Origin: Paraplanobispora takensis
Lineage (GTDB): Bacteria; Actinomycetota; Actinomycetes; Streptosporangiales; Streptosporangiaceae
DNA length: 64,000 bases
Assembly: GCF_016863195.1 (NCBI RefSeq)
Contig: NZ_BOOK01000049.1
Location: forward strand, 1-64,000
Direction: 5' to 3'
Made by a program: the position numbers and the translations under genes. Below, in pieces: positions 50,201-58,499 of this stretch. The notes below the pieces were generated by a model. It did no database searches. It was not told the DNA's origin and worked only from the letters and a program-made list of their open reading frames with translations. Position 1 is the stretch's first letter. Every line of letters starts with the position of its first letter.

Positions 50201-51152
50201 TCACCCGGCCGGGGCGGACTCCGCCAGGAGCGTGGTGAGGGCCGGGCCGAGAGGGGCGTCCAGGGTCAGCAGGGCGTCGGCGTCGCCCCGTGTCGGGCCC
50301 CGGTTGACGATGGCGACGGGGATGGCGCGTTGCGCGGCGTGGCGGACGAACCGGTAGCCGGACATCACGGTCAGCGAGGAGCCGAGGACCAGCAGCAGGC
50401 CGGCGCGCTCGGTCAGCGCGTAGCACTCCTCGACGCGGGGCTTGGGCACGTTCTCCCCGAAGAACACCACGTCCGGCTTGAGCAGCCCGCCGCAGCCCGG
50501 GCAGTCGACGACGCGGAAGGAGTCGACCTGGTCGTCGTCCAGGACGGCGTCACCGTCGGGGTTGATCGTGTCGGTCCGGGCGTGCCAGCCGGGGTTGGCC
50601 GCGCGCAGACGCCGGTCGAGCAGCTCGCGAGGATCGTTCGCCGCACCCCAGGCAGCGCACGCGGTCCAGGCCGCCGTGCAGTTCGATCACCTGCCGTGCC
50701 CCGGCGGCCTGGTGCAGGCCGTCGACGTTCTGGGTGATGATCCCGGAGATCAGTCCCCGGTCCTGCAGTTCGGCGACCGCGCGGTGACCGGCGTTGGGGG
50801 CGGCGCGGGCGATGTGGCGCCATCCCAGGTGGCTGCGCGCCCAGTAGCGCCTGCGGGCCGCGGCGCTGCCGACGAACTTCTGGTAGGTCATCGGCTCGGC
50901 CCGCCGCCTGCGGCCGGTCTCCCCGCGGTAGTCCGGGATGCCGGACTCGGTCGACAGGCCGGCCCCGCTCAGGACCACCACCTCGCCGTCCGCGACGAGA
51001 TCGGCCAGCATCCGCAACCGGTGGCCGGTGCCCGTGCCCGCCGGGCCTGGCCCGGGGGGCGGAGCCGCGGAGACGGGGCCGGAGGACACGACCGCCGAGC
51101 CGTACGGCGTGCCGGACACGCCGCCGGGATCCCCGCCCACCACCTGAGCCAC
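50201..51152 (-). pseudogene. SIR2-family NAD-dependent deacylase, frameshifted
   Basis: The N-terminal part is normal: [20 protein letters not shown] (NAD site), [15 protein letters not shown] (catalytic His region IELHGG) and the zinc pair CLGCG. At about 50645 the frame is lost: the same DNA in the next frame continues the family sequence [20 protein letters not shown], then the second zinc pair [23 protein letters not shown] and LGSSLTVMSG, to the stop at 50201. A single-base loss (or two-base gain) near 50640-50650 explains it. It may be a real pseudogene or a base-calling error; everything else is intact. The start is uncertain, with GTG 51152 the furthest in-frame choice. Confidence 0.8.
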
Positions 51153-51211
51153 ATGTCCATGGTGCCCGATGCCCGCGCGTGCCCGAGCCGCGGCGCCGGC
51201 GCCGGGGCGCC

Positions 51212-52327
51212 TCACATGGGCGAGCAGGCGAGGACGGGTGCGCCGTCGCCGCCGTTCCAGGAGGCCAGGAAGCCGAAGGTGGCCGAGGCCCCGGGGGAGA
51301 GGGATCCGTTCCAGCCGACGTTGCGCACGCTCACGTCGGCGCCGTTCACGGTCAGCGTGCCGTTCCAGATCTGGTTGATCCGCTGACCGTCGGCGAAGGT
51401 CCACCGGACCGTCCAGGCGCTCGTCGCGGCGGTGCCGGTGTTCTTGACCGTGACCTCGCCCTGGAAGCCGCCGGGCCACTGGCCGGCGTTCTTGAACGTG
51501 GCGGTGCAACCGCCGGCCGGCGTGACGGTGGGCGTCACCGTGGGCGTGACGGTCGGGGTGACGGTCGGGGTCGCCGTGGGGGTGACGGTGGGCGTCGCCG
51601 TGGGGGTGACGGTGGGTGTCGGGGAGGACCCGGACAGCAGGTTCACCAGCGCCGGGTACCACCGGTCGGCGATCTTCTGGTCGCCCGCCGCGTTCGGGTG
51701 CACGCCGTCGTAGGTGTCGGTGCCCGTGTTGAAGCCCGTCCACTGGTCGACGACGACCACCGGCGACTGCGAGGTGGAGGTGGCCGAGGCCCATGCCGGG
51801 ATCGCGTTGTCGAAGTTGACGGCGCGCTGCGCGCACTCGGAACAGGTGGGCGGGTTCAACGGGATGATCTTCGCCACCAGGATCTTCATGCCGGGGTTGC
51901 TCGCGCGCATCTGGTTCACCAGCGTGGTGTAGGCGCCGAGGATCGTCGCGGGAGGGATGTTGCTCCACACGTCGTTGGTGCCGAAGTGCATCATCACGAC
52001 GTCGGGCCGGGTGGCCGCCAGCCAGGCGGGCAACTGGTTCTGGGCGGCCACGTTGGTGGCCAGGAAGCCCCCGTGGCCCTCGTTGTCGCCGTCGTGGGCG
52101 ACCCCGCAGCCCTGCGGCGGCAGGGTGCCGACGAAGTCGATGTTGGTGTGCCCGGTGCTCTGGAGCCTGTTCCACAGCAGGGCCCGCCAGCAGCCGGGGG
52201 ACCCGGTGATCGAGTCGCCCAACGGCATGATCTTGACGGGGGCGGCGCTGGCCGGTGTGGCGGTCAGCACCAGGATCCCCGCGGCCATCGTGACAAGCGC
52301 CGCCAGTAAGGCGCTGATCCTCGACAT
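51212..52327 (-). CDS. Secreted SGNH (CE3-like) esterase with CBM2
   Basis: 371 residues. A signal peptide (about 1-28, ending ASA) is followed by an SGNH hydrolase: block [16 protein letters not shown], block [15 protein letters not shown], block [13 protein letters not shown] Thr/Pro linker ([14 protein letters not shown] repeats, about 233-275) leads to a family 2 cellulose-binding module: [21 protein letters not shown] in part, [48 protein letters not shown]. It is probably an acetylxylan esterase that de-acetylates plant polysaccharide. The cysteines near [10 protein letters not shown] could form a disulfide. Confidence 0.93.
   Translation of the reverse strand: MSRISALLAALVTMAAGILVLTATPASAAPVKIMPLGDSITGSPGCWRALLWNRLQSTGHTNIDFVGTLPPQGCGVAHDGDNEGHGGFLATNVAAQNQLPAWLAATRPDVVMMHFGTNDVWSNIPPATILGAYTTLVNQMRASNPGMKILVAKIIPLNPPTCSECAQRAVNFDNAIPAWASATSTSQSPVVVVDQWTGFNTGTDTYDGVHPNAAGDQKIADRWYPALVNLLSGSSPTPTVTPTATPTVTPTATPTVTPTVTPTVTPTVTPAGGCTATFKNAGQWPGGFQGEVTVKNTGTAATSAWTVRWTFADGQRINQIWNGTLTVNGADVSVRNVGWNGSLSPGASATFGFLASWNGGDGAPVLACSPM
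51523..51620 (-). repeat. Low-complexity repeat encoding the Pro-Thr linker
   Basis: GTGACGGTGGGCGTC-type 12-base modules repeated about eight times encode the PTVT/PTAT linker between esterase and CBM2. The reading is a tandem repeat typical of modular secreted hydrolases. Confidence 0.85.
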
Positions 52328-52386
52328 CTCTGCTCCCGTCGTCGGCTGCGCAGATCGTAAGGACGGCCGCGGGCGACGGAACAGAT

Positions 52387-52433
52387 CACCGGCCCCGGCG
52401 AGCGCCTGACCTGGGGCGTCGCCGGGGCCGGTG
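52387..52433 (-). terminator. Strong hairpin terminator after DUF4396 gene
   Basis: A perfect 15-base stem, CACCGGCCCCGGCGA (52387-52401) with its complement at 52419-52433 and a 17-base loop, lies ~70 bases after the DUF4396 stop and upstream of the esterase start. Confidence 0.7.
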
Positions 52434-52503
52434 TGTAAGTTTCAGGATCGGGCGAGGGCGGGGCCGGCGTCCGGGGTGATGACGGCCGGGCCCCGGCGGG
52501 CGG

Positions 52504-53121
52504 TCAGTGATGGTAGGCGTGGACCACCGCGTGGCCCCTGCCCCGGCCTATGATCCACTTGTTGACCGGAGTGGTGACCAGGAAGGCCACCAGCAGGGCG
52601 AAGGCCAGCGCCCCCCAGAACAGGCCGTTGGTGAGCCCGGCGTCCATGGCCCCGGGGATCACGAGCATGACGCCGTTGTCGACGATCTCCATCACGATGA
52701 TGGACACGGTGTCGGCGGCCAGCGCGAGCTTGATCGCGGTGCCCCAGGACACCCCGGCCCGGCGCAGCGGGATCAGGGTGAGCAGATAGCCGAAGAAGAA
52801 GGCCAGCGCGACGGCCGCGACGATGGTGGGCGCGGTGGACCAGCCCAGCGCGGTGCCGATCACCAGGCCGAGGATCTCGCCGATGGCGCAGCCGGTGAGG
52901 CAGTGCGGGGTGGCCGAGGCCGCCGTCCGCCAGGTCACCTTGGCCGGATGGCCCCCGTGCGCCCCGTGGGCCTCGTGCCCGTGCTCCCCTTGGCCTTGCG
53001 TCCCGTGTGCGTGTGCCTCATGCGCGTGGTGCCGGGCGCCGTGCCGGTGCTCTTCGTGGCCGGCATGGTCGCGGTGGTCTTCGTGTCCGGTGTGGTTCGT
53101 GTGCTGTGCGGGTCCGGACAT
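52504..53121 (-). CDS. DUF4396 membrane protein with His-rich head
   Basis: 205 residues, ATG after AAGGAGCAC. The first ~60 residues hold about 24 histidines in HEDHRDHAGHEEHRHG-like runs, a metal-binding tail. Then ATPHCLTGCAIGEILGLVIG (Cys pair in the first helix), TIVAAVALAFFFGYLLTLIP, ALAADTVSIIVMEIVDNG and a last pair of helices, which fit DUF4396. A clean copper-type palindrome (TATACCCCTAGGGGGTATA, 53165-53183) stands 44 bases before the start, so CsoR control and a role in copper handling or export are likely. Actual transport has not been shown for the family. Confidence 0.9.
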   Translation of the reverse strand: MSGPAQHTNHTGHEDHRDHAGHEEHRHGARHHAHEAHAHGTQGQGEHGHEAHGAHGGHPAKVTWRTAASATPHCLTGCAIGEILGLVIGTALGWSTAPTIVAAVALAFFFGYLLTLIPLRRAGVSWGTAIKLALAADTVSIIVMEIVDNGVMLVIPGAMDAGLTNGLFWGALAFALLVAFLVTTPVNKWIIGRGRGHAVVHAYHH

Positions 53122-53164
53122 CGTGTGCTCCTTGCTCGCCGGTGAGGGTCGACGCATCCGAATA

Positions 53165-53183
53165 TATACCCCTAGGGGGTATA
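53165..53183. promoter_or_regulatory. CsoR-type copper operator
   Basis: TATACCCCTAGGGGGTATA, a 19-base near-perfect palindrome identical in type to known CsoR sites. It lies just upstream of the DUF4396 gene and is the better of two such sites in the window. Confidence 0.75.
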
Positions 53184-53405
53184 GCGCAATCGGCCCTCCG
53201 TGCATGCCCGGGTCTCGGGTGCCCACCGGGGGTATCTCCGGACCCCCTGACGCCGGGGCGCCGATCGTGTCGCCAACAGGTTGCTTCGTCGAACTATCTG
53301 GTTGTACGGTCGAACCATGTCATCCATGCTGCCTGAATCCCGCTGCTCCGGGACCGGTGTGTCGCGACGGAGACCGCGATCCCGTACGGCCTGCGGAATC
53401 CACCG

Positions 53406-53900
53406 ATGAGCGGCCGGAACCGCGTCGCGGTCATCGCGGCCGCAGCCCTCGTCGTCGCGGCCGGCTTGACCGCCCTGGGCGTCACGGCGGGCGACGCCCG
53501 GCAGCGGGAGGTCGCGGACCGGGGGCGGACCGTCATGCCGTTCGACCTCGACCGCACCACGCACCGGTTCACCAAGGCCGGTGACGGCGGGGTGCAGACC
53601 GTCGTCGCCGACGACCCCTCCGACGCCGGGCAGATCCGCCTGATCCGCGAGCACCTCACCGAGGAGACCGCCCGCTTCGGGCGCGGCGACTTCGGCGATC
53701 CGGCCTCCATCCACGGCTCCTCCATGCCGGGCCTGCGCGAGCTGTCGGCCGGCTACCGGGACATCGAGGTCGCCTACGCCGAGCTTCCCGGCGGCGCCGA
53801 GCTCACCTACACCACCTCCGACCCCGCCCTGGTGACGGCGCTGCACTCCTGGTTCGACGCCCAGGTGGACGACCACGGCGAACACGCCGAGCACGGCTGA
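53406..53900 (+). CDS. Secreted/anchored protein of unknown function
   Basis: 164 residues from ATG. An N-terminal membrane or signal segment (about 6-28, VAVIAAAALVVAAGLTALGV) is followed by a compact domain with MPFDLDRTTHRFTKAGDGGVQ, GQIRLIREHLTEETARFGRGD, DPASIHGSSMPGLRELSAGY and a conserved ending LVTALHSWFDAQVDDHGEHA. Homologous proteins are often mislabelled as aspartate carbamoyltransferase in databases (memory); the sequence has none of that enzyme's motifs. His residues near the end could bind metal, fitting the neighbouring copper-controlled gene. Confidence 0.72.
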   Translation: MSGRNRVAVIAAAALVVAAGLTALGVTAGDARQREVADRGRTVMPFDLDRTTHRFTKAGDGGVQTVVADDPSDAGQIRLIREHLTEETARFGRGDFGDPASIHGSSMPGLRELSAGYRDIEVAYAELPGGAELTYTTSDPALVTALHSWFDAQVDDHGEHAEHG

Positions 53901-54006
53901 CGGGCACCGCGGTCATCGCGCGCGGCGCCGCCGGCAGCCCGGGGCAAGGGGCACGGACGCCCCCGGACGCCGCGGATCTGTCGGTGGGGGTTGCCATGAT
54001 GCCGTC

Positions 54007-54660
54007 ATGGCAACGACGTCATCCATCGCCGGATACTGGGACGCTGCGGCCGGGCGCTTCGACGAGGAGGCCGACCACGGGCTGCGCGACGTGCGGGTGC
54101 GGGCCGCGTGGGGACGGCGGCTGCGGGAGTGGCTGCCACCGGCCCCCTCGCGGGTGCTCGACCTGGGCTGCGGCACGGGCTCGCTGATGCTCCTGCTGGC
54201 CGAGCAGGGGCACCGGCCGGTCGGCGTCGACCTGTCGCCGCGGATGATCGCGCACGCCCGGGCCAAGCTCGCCGGAGCCGGGATCGGCACCGGGGGAGAG
54301 GCGCTGGTGGGCGACGCCGGAGACCCGCCGGTGGGGCTCCGCCGCTTCGACGTCGTGCTGGCCCGGCACCTGCTGTGGACCCTCCCCGACCCCCGGGCCG
54401 CGCTGCGCCGCTGGGCGGACCTGCTGCGGCCGGGCGGCCGGCTGGTGCTGGTCGAGGGCCGGTGGAACATGCCGGCGGACGGGGCCGGCTACGTCGCCGG
54501 GGCCGAGGCCATGCCGTGGATGGGCGGGGTGGGCGCCGCGGTCCTCACCGGGGCCCTGCGCGAGCTGGTGACCGAACTCCGGGTGGAGCCGCTGACCGAC
54601 CCGATGCTGTGGGGACGGGAGATCGACGACGAGCGCTACGCCGTGATCGCCACGATTTAA
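54007..54660 (+). CDS. Class I SAM-dependent methyltransferase
   Basis: 217 residues. ATG at 54007; another in-frame ATG three codons upstream is possible. Motifs: RVLDLGCGTGSLMLLLAEQG, VGVDLSPRMIAHARAKLAG, FDVVLARHLLWTLPDP, LLRPGGRLVLVEG. This is the ubiquinone/menaquinone-type methyltransferase subgroup (ArrM/UbiE-like). An 8-base-pair hairpin follows its stop. Substrate unknown. Confidence 0.9.
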   Translation: MATTSSIAGYWDAAAGRFDEEADHGLRDVRVRAAWGRRLREWLPPAPSRVLDLGCGTGSLMLLLAEQGHRPVGVDLSPRMIAHARAKLAGAGIGTGGEALVGDAGDPPVGLRRFDVVLARHLLWTLPDPRAALRRWADLLRPGGRLVLVEGRWNMPADGAGYVAGAEAMPWMGGVGAAVLTGALRELVTELRVEPLTDPMLWGREIDDERYAVIATI

Positions 54661-54669
54661 TGAAGTGCC

Positions 54670-54688
54670 GGCGAAGGCGGCCTTCGCC
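54670..54688 (+). terminator. Short hairpin between methyltransferase and kinase genes
   Basis: GGCGAAGG (54670-54677), 3-base loop, CCTTCGCC (54681-54688), 9 bases after the upstream stop and 11 before the next start. It may terminate the first mRNA or, since the downstream ATG follows directly, control its translation. Confidence 0.5.
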
Positions 54689-54699
54689 ATCATGGCGTG

Positions 54700-55656
54700 A
54701 TGAACGCCCCCGCGAGCGGAGTGCGTCTGCCGTGGCAGGACGTGCCCGAGCAGATCCGTCGGGCCGTCGAGGCGCGTCTCGGCGCGCCGGTCGTCGACGC
54801 GGTGACCCAGCCGGGCGGGTTCTCACCGGGCGCGGCCGTACGGCTGAGGCTGGAGGACGGACGGCGCGCGTTCGTCAAGGCCGCCGGTCCCGAACCGAAT
54901 CCGTTCACCGCCGACATCCACCGGAGCGAGGCCCGCATCGCCGCGGCGCTTCCCGGCGGTGTGCCCGCGCCCAGGCTGCTGGCCTCGTTCGACTCCGGCG
55001 GCTGGGTCGCGCTGCTGTTCGAGGACGTGGACGGCCGTCCGCCGGCCGACCCGTGGCGGGCCGACGAGCTGGACCGGGTCCTGGACTCCCTGACCCGGCT
55101 GGCCGCCGCGCTGGCCCCCTCCCCGATCGCCGCCCCGTCCGCCGAGGAGCGCTTCGGCGAGCAGTTCCAGGGATGGCGGCGTCTGGTCGAGGCCCGGGAG
55201 GCGGGCGCCGACGACCTGGACGGTCTCGATCCGTGGGCGGCACGCCACCTGGACGCGCTGGCGCAGACGGAGGCGCGCTGGACGTACGCCATCGCGGGAG
55301 ACAGCCTGGTCCACGGTGACATCCGGGCGGACAACCTGCTGCTCACCGCCGACGAGGTGATGGTCGTCGACTGGCCGTGGGCGTTCGTCGGAGCCGGCTG
55401 GTTCGATCTGCTGGGCATGCTGCCCAGCGTGCGGATGCAGGGAGGCCCTCCCCCGGAGGAGCTCTTCACCGCGCACCCGGTCGGGCGGGAGGCCGACCCC
55501 GCGGCGGTGACCACCGTGCTCACCGCGGTCGCCGGATACTTCGTCCGGCAGTCCCGCCGGCCCGACCCGCCCGGCCTGCCGACGCTGCGCGCCTTCCAGG
55601 CGGCCCAGGGGAGGACCGCTCTGGAGTGGCTGCGCGTACGCACAGGATGGGCCTGA
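54700..55656 (+). CDS. Aminoglycoside phosphotransferase/kinase-fold protein
   Basis: 318 residues from ATG; a GTG one codon upstream is also possible. APH fold: GFSPGAAVRLRLEDGRRAFVKA (nucleotide lysine), PAPRLLASFDSGGWVALLFEDV, the catalytic HGD motif SLVHGDIRADNLLLT, and metal-binding VMVVDWPWAFVGAGWFDLL. Length is normal for a phosphotransferase that acts on a small alcohol or drug; the substrate cannot be read. No ribosome site is seen beyond the preceding hairpin. Confidence 0.88.
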   Translation: MNAPASGVRLPWQDVPEQIRRAVEARLGAPVVDAVTQPGGFSPGAAVRLRLEDGRRAFVKAAGPEPNPFTADIHRSEARIAAALPGGVPAPRLLASFDSGGWVALLFEDVDGRPPADPWRADELDRVLDSLTRLAAALAPSPIAAPSAEERFGEQFQGWRRLVEAREAGADDLDGLDPWAARHLDALAQTEARWTYAIAGDSLVHGDIRADNLLLTADEVMVVDWPWAFVGAGWFDLLGMLPSVRMQGGPPPEELFTAHPVGREADPAAVTTVLTAVAGYFVRQSRRPDPPGLPTLRAFQAAQGRTALEWLRVRTGWA

Positions 55657-55785
55657 AAGCGCGCCCGCCGGGGCGGACCCGGATGCGGGCCCGGAAGGCG
55701 CGGCGGGCCTGGAAGACGCGGCGGGCCCTCACCGTCCCGCGGAGCGCGCCTCCGTGAGAGCCGTCAGGCCTCGATCACGTGCCGG

Positions 55786-56289
55786 TCATGGCCGCAGATC
55801 GGTGCGGGCGGCGCCGGTCTGCGGGTCGTGAGGGCAGGAGAGGTGCCGGACAGAGGAGCTGGGGAAGGAGTGGTGCTCATGGGCGACGACCCAGCGCCCG
55901 TCCCGCCTGCGCAGCCCGAAGGTCAGCCGGAGGCGGTTGCGCGGGTCGCGGGCCAGTTCCCCGGGGGTACCGCAGCGCAGCAGGGCGTGGGCGAAGGCGA
56001 CGTCCCGCCCGGCGGTCACCTCCAGCGAGGTCAGCTCGAAGCGGGCCTCCCGCGCCTGCCAGTCCAGGAACGCGGGCCAGGCGGCCCGGTAGGCGTCGAA
56101 GCCGCGCACACCCTCCGCCGGCGGCGGCACGTCGAACATCACGATGTCGTCGGCGTGGTCGGTCAGGGTCCCGGCCAGGTCTCCGGCGTCGACGGCGCGC
56201 ACCCAGCGCTCGATCAACTCCCGGATCAGGGCCTCGTCATCGGCGGGAACGGTCTCCTCGCGGCGGGCGGCGGCGTGGTCGGCGGACAT
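55786..56289 (-). CDS. SnoaL/DUF4440-like nuclear-transport-factor fold protein
   Basis: 167 residues, ATG after GGAGGAACC. Fold markers: LIRELIERWVRAVDAGDLAGTL, HADDIVMFDVPPPAEGVRGF, YRAAWPAFLDWQAREARFEL, RDVAFAHALLRCGT and RWVVAHEHHSFP. This is the SgcJ/YybH-type group. It follows an ECF sigma gene in the same direction with 83 bases between, so it could be its target. Enzymatic or binding role unknown. Confidence 0.85.
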   Translation of the reverse strand: MSADHAAARREETVPADDEALIRELIERWVRAVDAGDLAGTLTDHADDIVMFDVPPPAEGVRGFDAYRAAWPAFLDWQAREARFELTSLEVTAGRDVAFAHALLRCGTPGELARDPRNRLRLTFGLRRRDGRWVVAHEHHSFPSSSVRHLSCPHDPQTGAARTDLRP

Positions 56290-56372
56290 CTGGTTCCTCC
56301 TGGTCTCCGGCGGTGCGGTCACGGCTGTAACCCCGCCGCACGGCCCCGACTCATCGCTCCCGCCGCAGTTCC

Positions 56373-57380
56373 TCAGGGAATCCGCGCCGGCAGCCCGAAA
56401 GCGGGCAGGTCCGCCGTCAGGAACGACACCACCTCGGCGATCCGCGGCCCGGACAGGCGCAGCACGTCCAGGCCCGAGGGGAGGTGGGCCGCCCGCTCGT
56501 CGTCCCACAGGTAGGTGCCGAACGCCACCTGCCCGTTCACCGTCGCCGGTACGAAGCGCCAGCGCCCCCGCAGCGGCCCGTCGAGGAGGAACGCGCGGAT
56601 CGCGGGCCGTCCCCGGTACCAGGCGGTCAGCGGCGGCATCGAGTAGCGGGCGTCCTCGGCGAGCATCGCCACGATCGCCTCGACGTCCCCGCTCTCCCAC
56701 GCGGCGGCGTAGCGCCGGGCGAGATCGCGCACCGGCCGCTCGCCCAGGGCGCGCAGTACGGCCTGCTGGGTGCTCCCGGGCAGCCGCCCGTCGAGCAGCG
56801 CGCGCGCCCGTTGCAGCGCGCTGTTGACCGCGGCGACGGAGGTGTCCAGGAACCCGGCGGTCTCCCGGGCGCTGAAACCGAGGACCTGCCGCAGCAGCAG
56901 CGCCGCCCGCTGCCGGCCGGGCAGGTGCTGCACCGCCGCGACGAAGGCCAGCTCAAGGCCCTCCCTCGCGAGGATCCGCGCCTCGGGATCCAGCTCCCGC
57001 ACCCAGCCCAGCCGGTCGTCCGGGTACGGCTCGACCCAGGCGGCCTCCGTCACCGGCGAGCCCGGGCCCATGTCGGCCGGCAGCTCCCGGCGGCGGCGCC
57101 GTTCCAGCATGGTCAGGCACCGGTTGGTGGCGATCTTGTACATCCAGGCGCGCAGCGACCCGCCGCGGTCCTCGAAGCGCGCCAGCCCCTGCCAGGCCCG
57201 CACCAGCGTCTCCTACAGGGCGTCCTCGGCGTCGTGCACCGAGCCCAGCATGCGGTAGCAGTGGGCGTGCAGCTCTCCCCGCAGCGGTTCGACCAGCAGC
57301 GCGAACGCTCCGGCGTCACCACCGCGGGCCGCGCCGATCGCATCCGCCGGTAGGACTCTCTCCTCCACACCCGACATCAT
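56373..57380 (-). pseudogene. ECF sigma factor (SnoaL-tailed) interrupted by an amber codon
   Basis: The frame from ATG 57380 (or 57377) encodes [36 protein letters not shown], then TAG at 57213-57215, then [18 protein letters not shown] and the remainder of an ECF factor. The family reads DAEDALQETLVRAW, so one base change, CAG to TAG, explains the stop. After it come region 4 ([38 protein letters not shown]) and a full SnoaL-like C-terminal domain ([21 protein letters not shown]). A GTG at 57203 could restart translation and give a sigma protein without region 2. Whether the amber codon is read through or the gene is dead cannot be told. Confidence 0.82.
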
Positions 57381-57566
57381 GACCGCCGTGCCACCGGATC
57401 GGTGACCCCCGGCCCCATCCCGATCTCCGGGGAGAGGGACCGGAAGAGGGGCCGGAAGAGGGGCTGGCATGCTGGGGCGGCCCGATGAGTGCGATGAGTT
57501 CCGTCCGCTCGCGCCGTCAGTGGTGGTGCCGGCGCTCGGCCGGCTCATCCGGACGAGGAGGCATGA

Positions 57567-58472
57567 GTGATCCACATCAGCGCGACGATGTTCCTGACCC
57601 TGGACGGAGTCATGGAGGCGCCGCACCTGTGGCATCCGGCGTACGTCAGCGAGGAGAGCCTGGCCGTGCTCGCCGGTCAGCTGGCCGGCGCCACCGCGAT
57701 GCTGCTCGGGCGCCGCACCTATGAGGAGTTCGCCGGCTACTGGCCCCACCAGCCCGATGACGTGCCGCTGGCCGCGGAGATCAACGGCATCCGCAAGTAC
57801 GTGCTCTCGCGCACCCTGGCGAACCCGGGATGGGGTGACACGACGGTGCTCGGCGAAGGCGTGCAGGCGGCCGTGCGCACGCTCGCGGAACGGGAGGAGC
57901 GCGTCCTGGTCGCGGGCAGCGCCCGGCTGGTGCGGGAACTGCTGGACCGGGGGCTGCTCGGTGTGTCGGTGGCCGCGGTGACCAGTTCCGTACAGCGGGC
58001 ACGGGCGGGGTTGCGGGACCGGCTCGGGCCGGACCGCGCCCGGTGGCGGCGCGGCCCGGCCCTCACCGATCACGAGACCGCGGTGCTGGAGCGCTACATG
58101 CGGGCGATCGAGGCCGCCGACCACCGTGCCCTGGCCGATCTCCTGGCGCCCGGCGCGCGGGTCAGCCACCAGCCGGGCGCCGGCGGCCACCACGGGGCCG
58201 AGCCGATCTGGTACGGCGGGCGCGCGGCCATCCTCGAGCGCTGGGCGCCGGTGCTGCACGGCCCGTACGGGATGAGCCTGAGGATGACGCCCACCGCCGC
58301 CAACCGGCAGCCCGCCGCCACCTACATCCGCGTCCCCGGGGACGGGCACTACCGGGCCTTCTCCCTGTCCGTCGTCACCGTCGAGGGCGGGCTGCTCACG
58401 GAGCTGGCGCAGTTCGGCCCCGAGCTCTCCCCGTACTTCCGGCTGCCCGGCGTTCTCACCCCGCCCGGATGA
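57567..58472 (+). CDS. Chimera: DHFR-like reductase joined to ECF sigma C-terminal half
   Basis: 301 residues in one frame. Residues 1-~131 are a RibD/dihydrofolate-reductase-like domain ([62 protein letters not shown]). The normal continuation ELRLLVxPVVLG is absent. Instead, from about residue 132 (nt ~57960), the sequence is [19 protein letters not shown], which is the end of ECF region 4, followed by the SnoaL-like tail of an ECF factor ([40 protein letters not shown]). A deletion that joined two genes in frame is the simplest explanation. It lies next to, and divergent from, the intact-length ECF gene of the same class. Confidence 0.8.
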   Translation: MIHISATMFLTLDGVMEAPHLWHPAYVSEESLAVLAGQLAGATAMLLGRRTYEEFAGYWPHQPDDVPLAAEINGIRKYVLSRTLANPGWGDTTVLGEGVQAAVRTLAEREERVLVAGSARLVRELLDRGLLGVSVAAVTSSVQRARAGLRDRLGPDRARWRRGPALTDHETAVLERYMRAIEAADHRALADLLAPGARVSHQPGAGGHHGAEPIWYGGRAAILERWAPVLHGPYGMSLRMTPTAANRQPAATYIRVPGDGHYRAFSLSVVTVEGGLLTELAQFGPELSPYFRLPGVLTPPG

Positions 58473-58498
58473 GAGGGGAGCGGCATGCCGCTCCCCTC
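58473..58498. terminator. Bidirectional terminator, perfect palindrome
   Basis: GAGGGGAGCGGCA and its exact complement form a 26-base palindrome exactly between two converging genes (stops at 58472 and 58500). Confidence 0.75.
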
Positions 58499-58499
58499 C

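Noticed and set aside
53316-53408. 30-codon frame before the unknown secreted protein
   Set aside because: No ribosome site, Arg/Ser-rich, and no conserved feature; the spacer's GTCGAAC repeats are noted as weak only.
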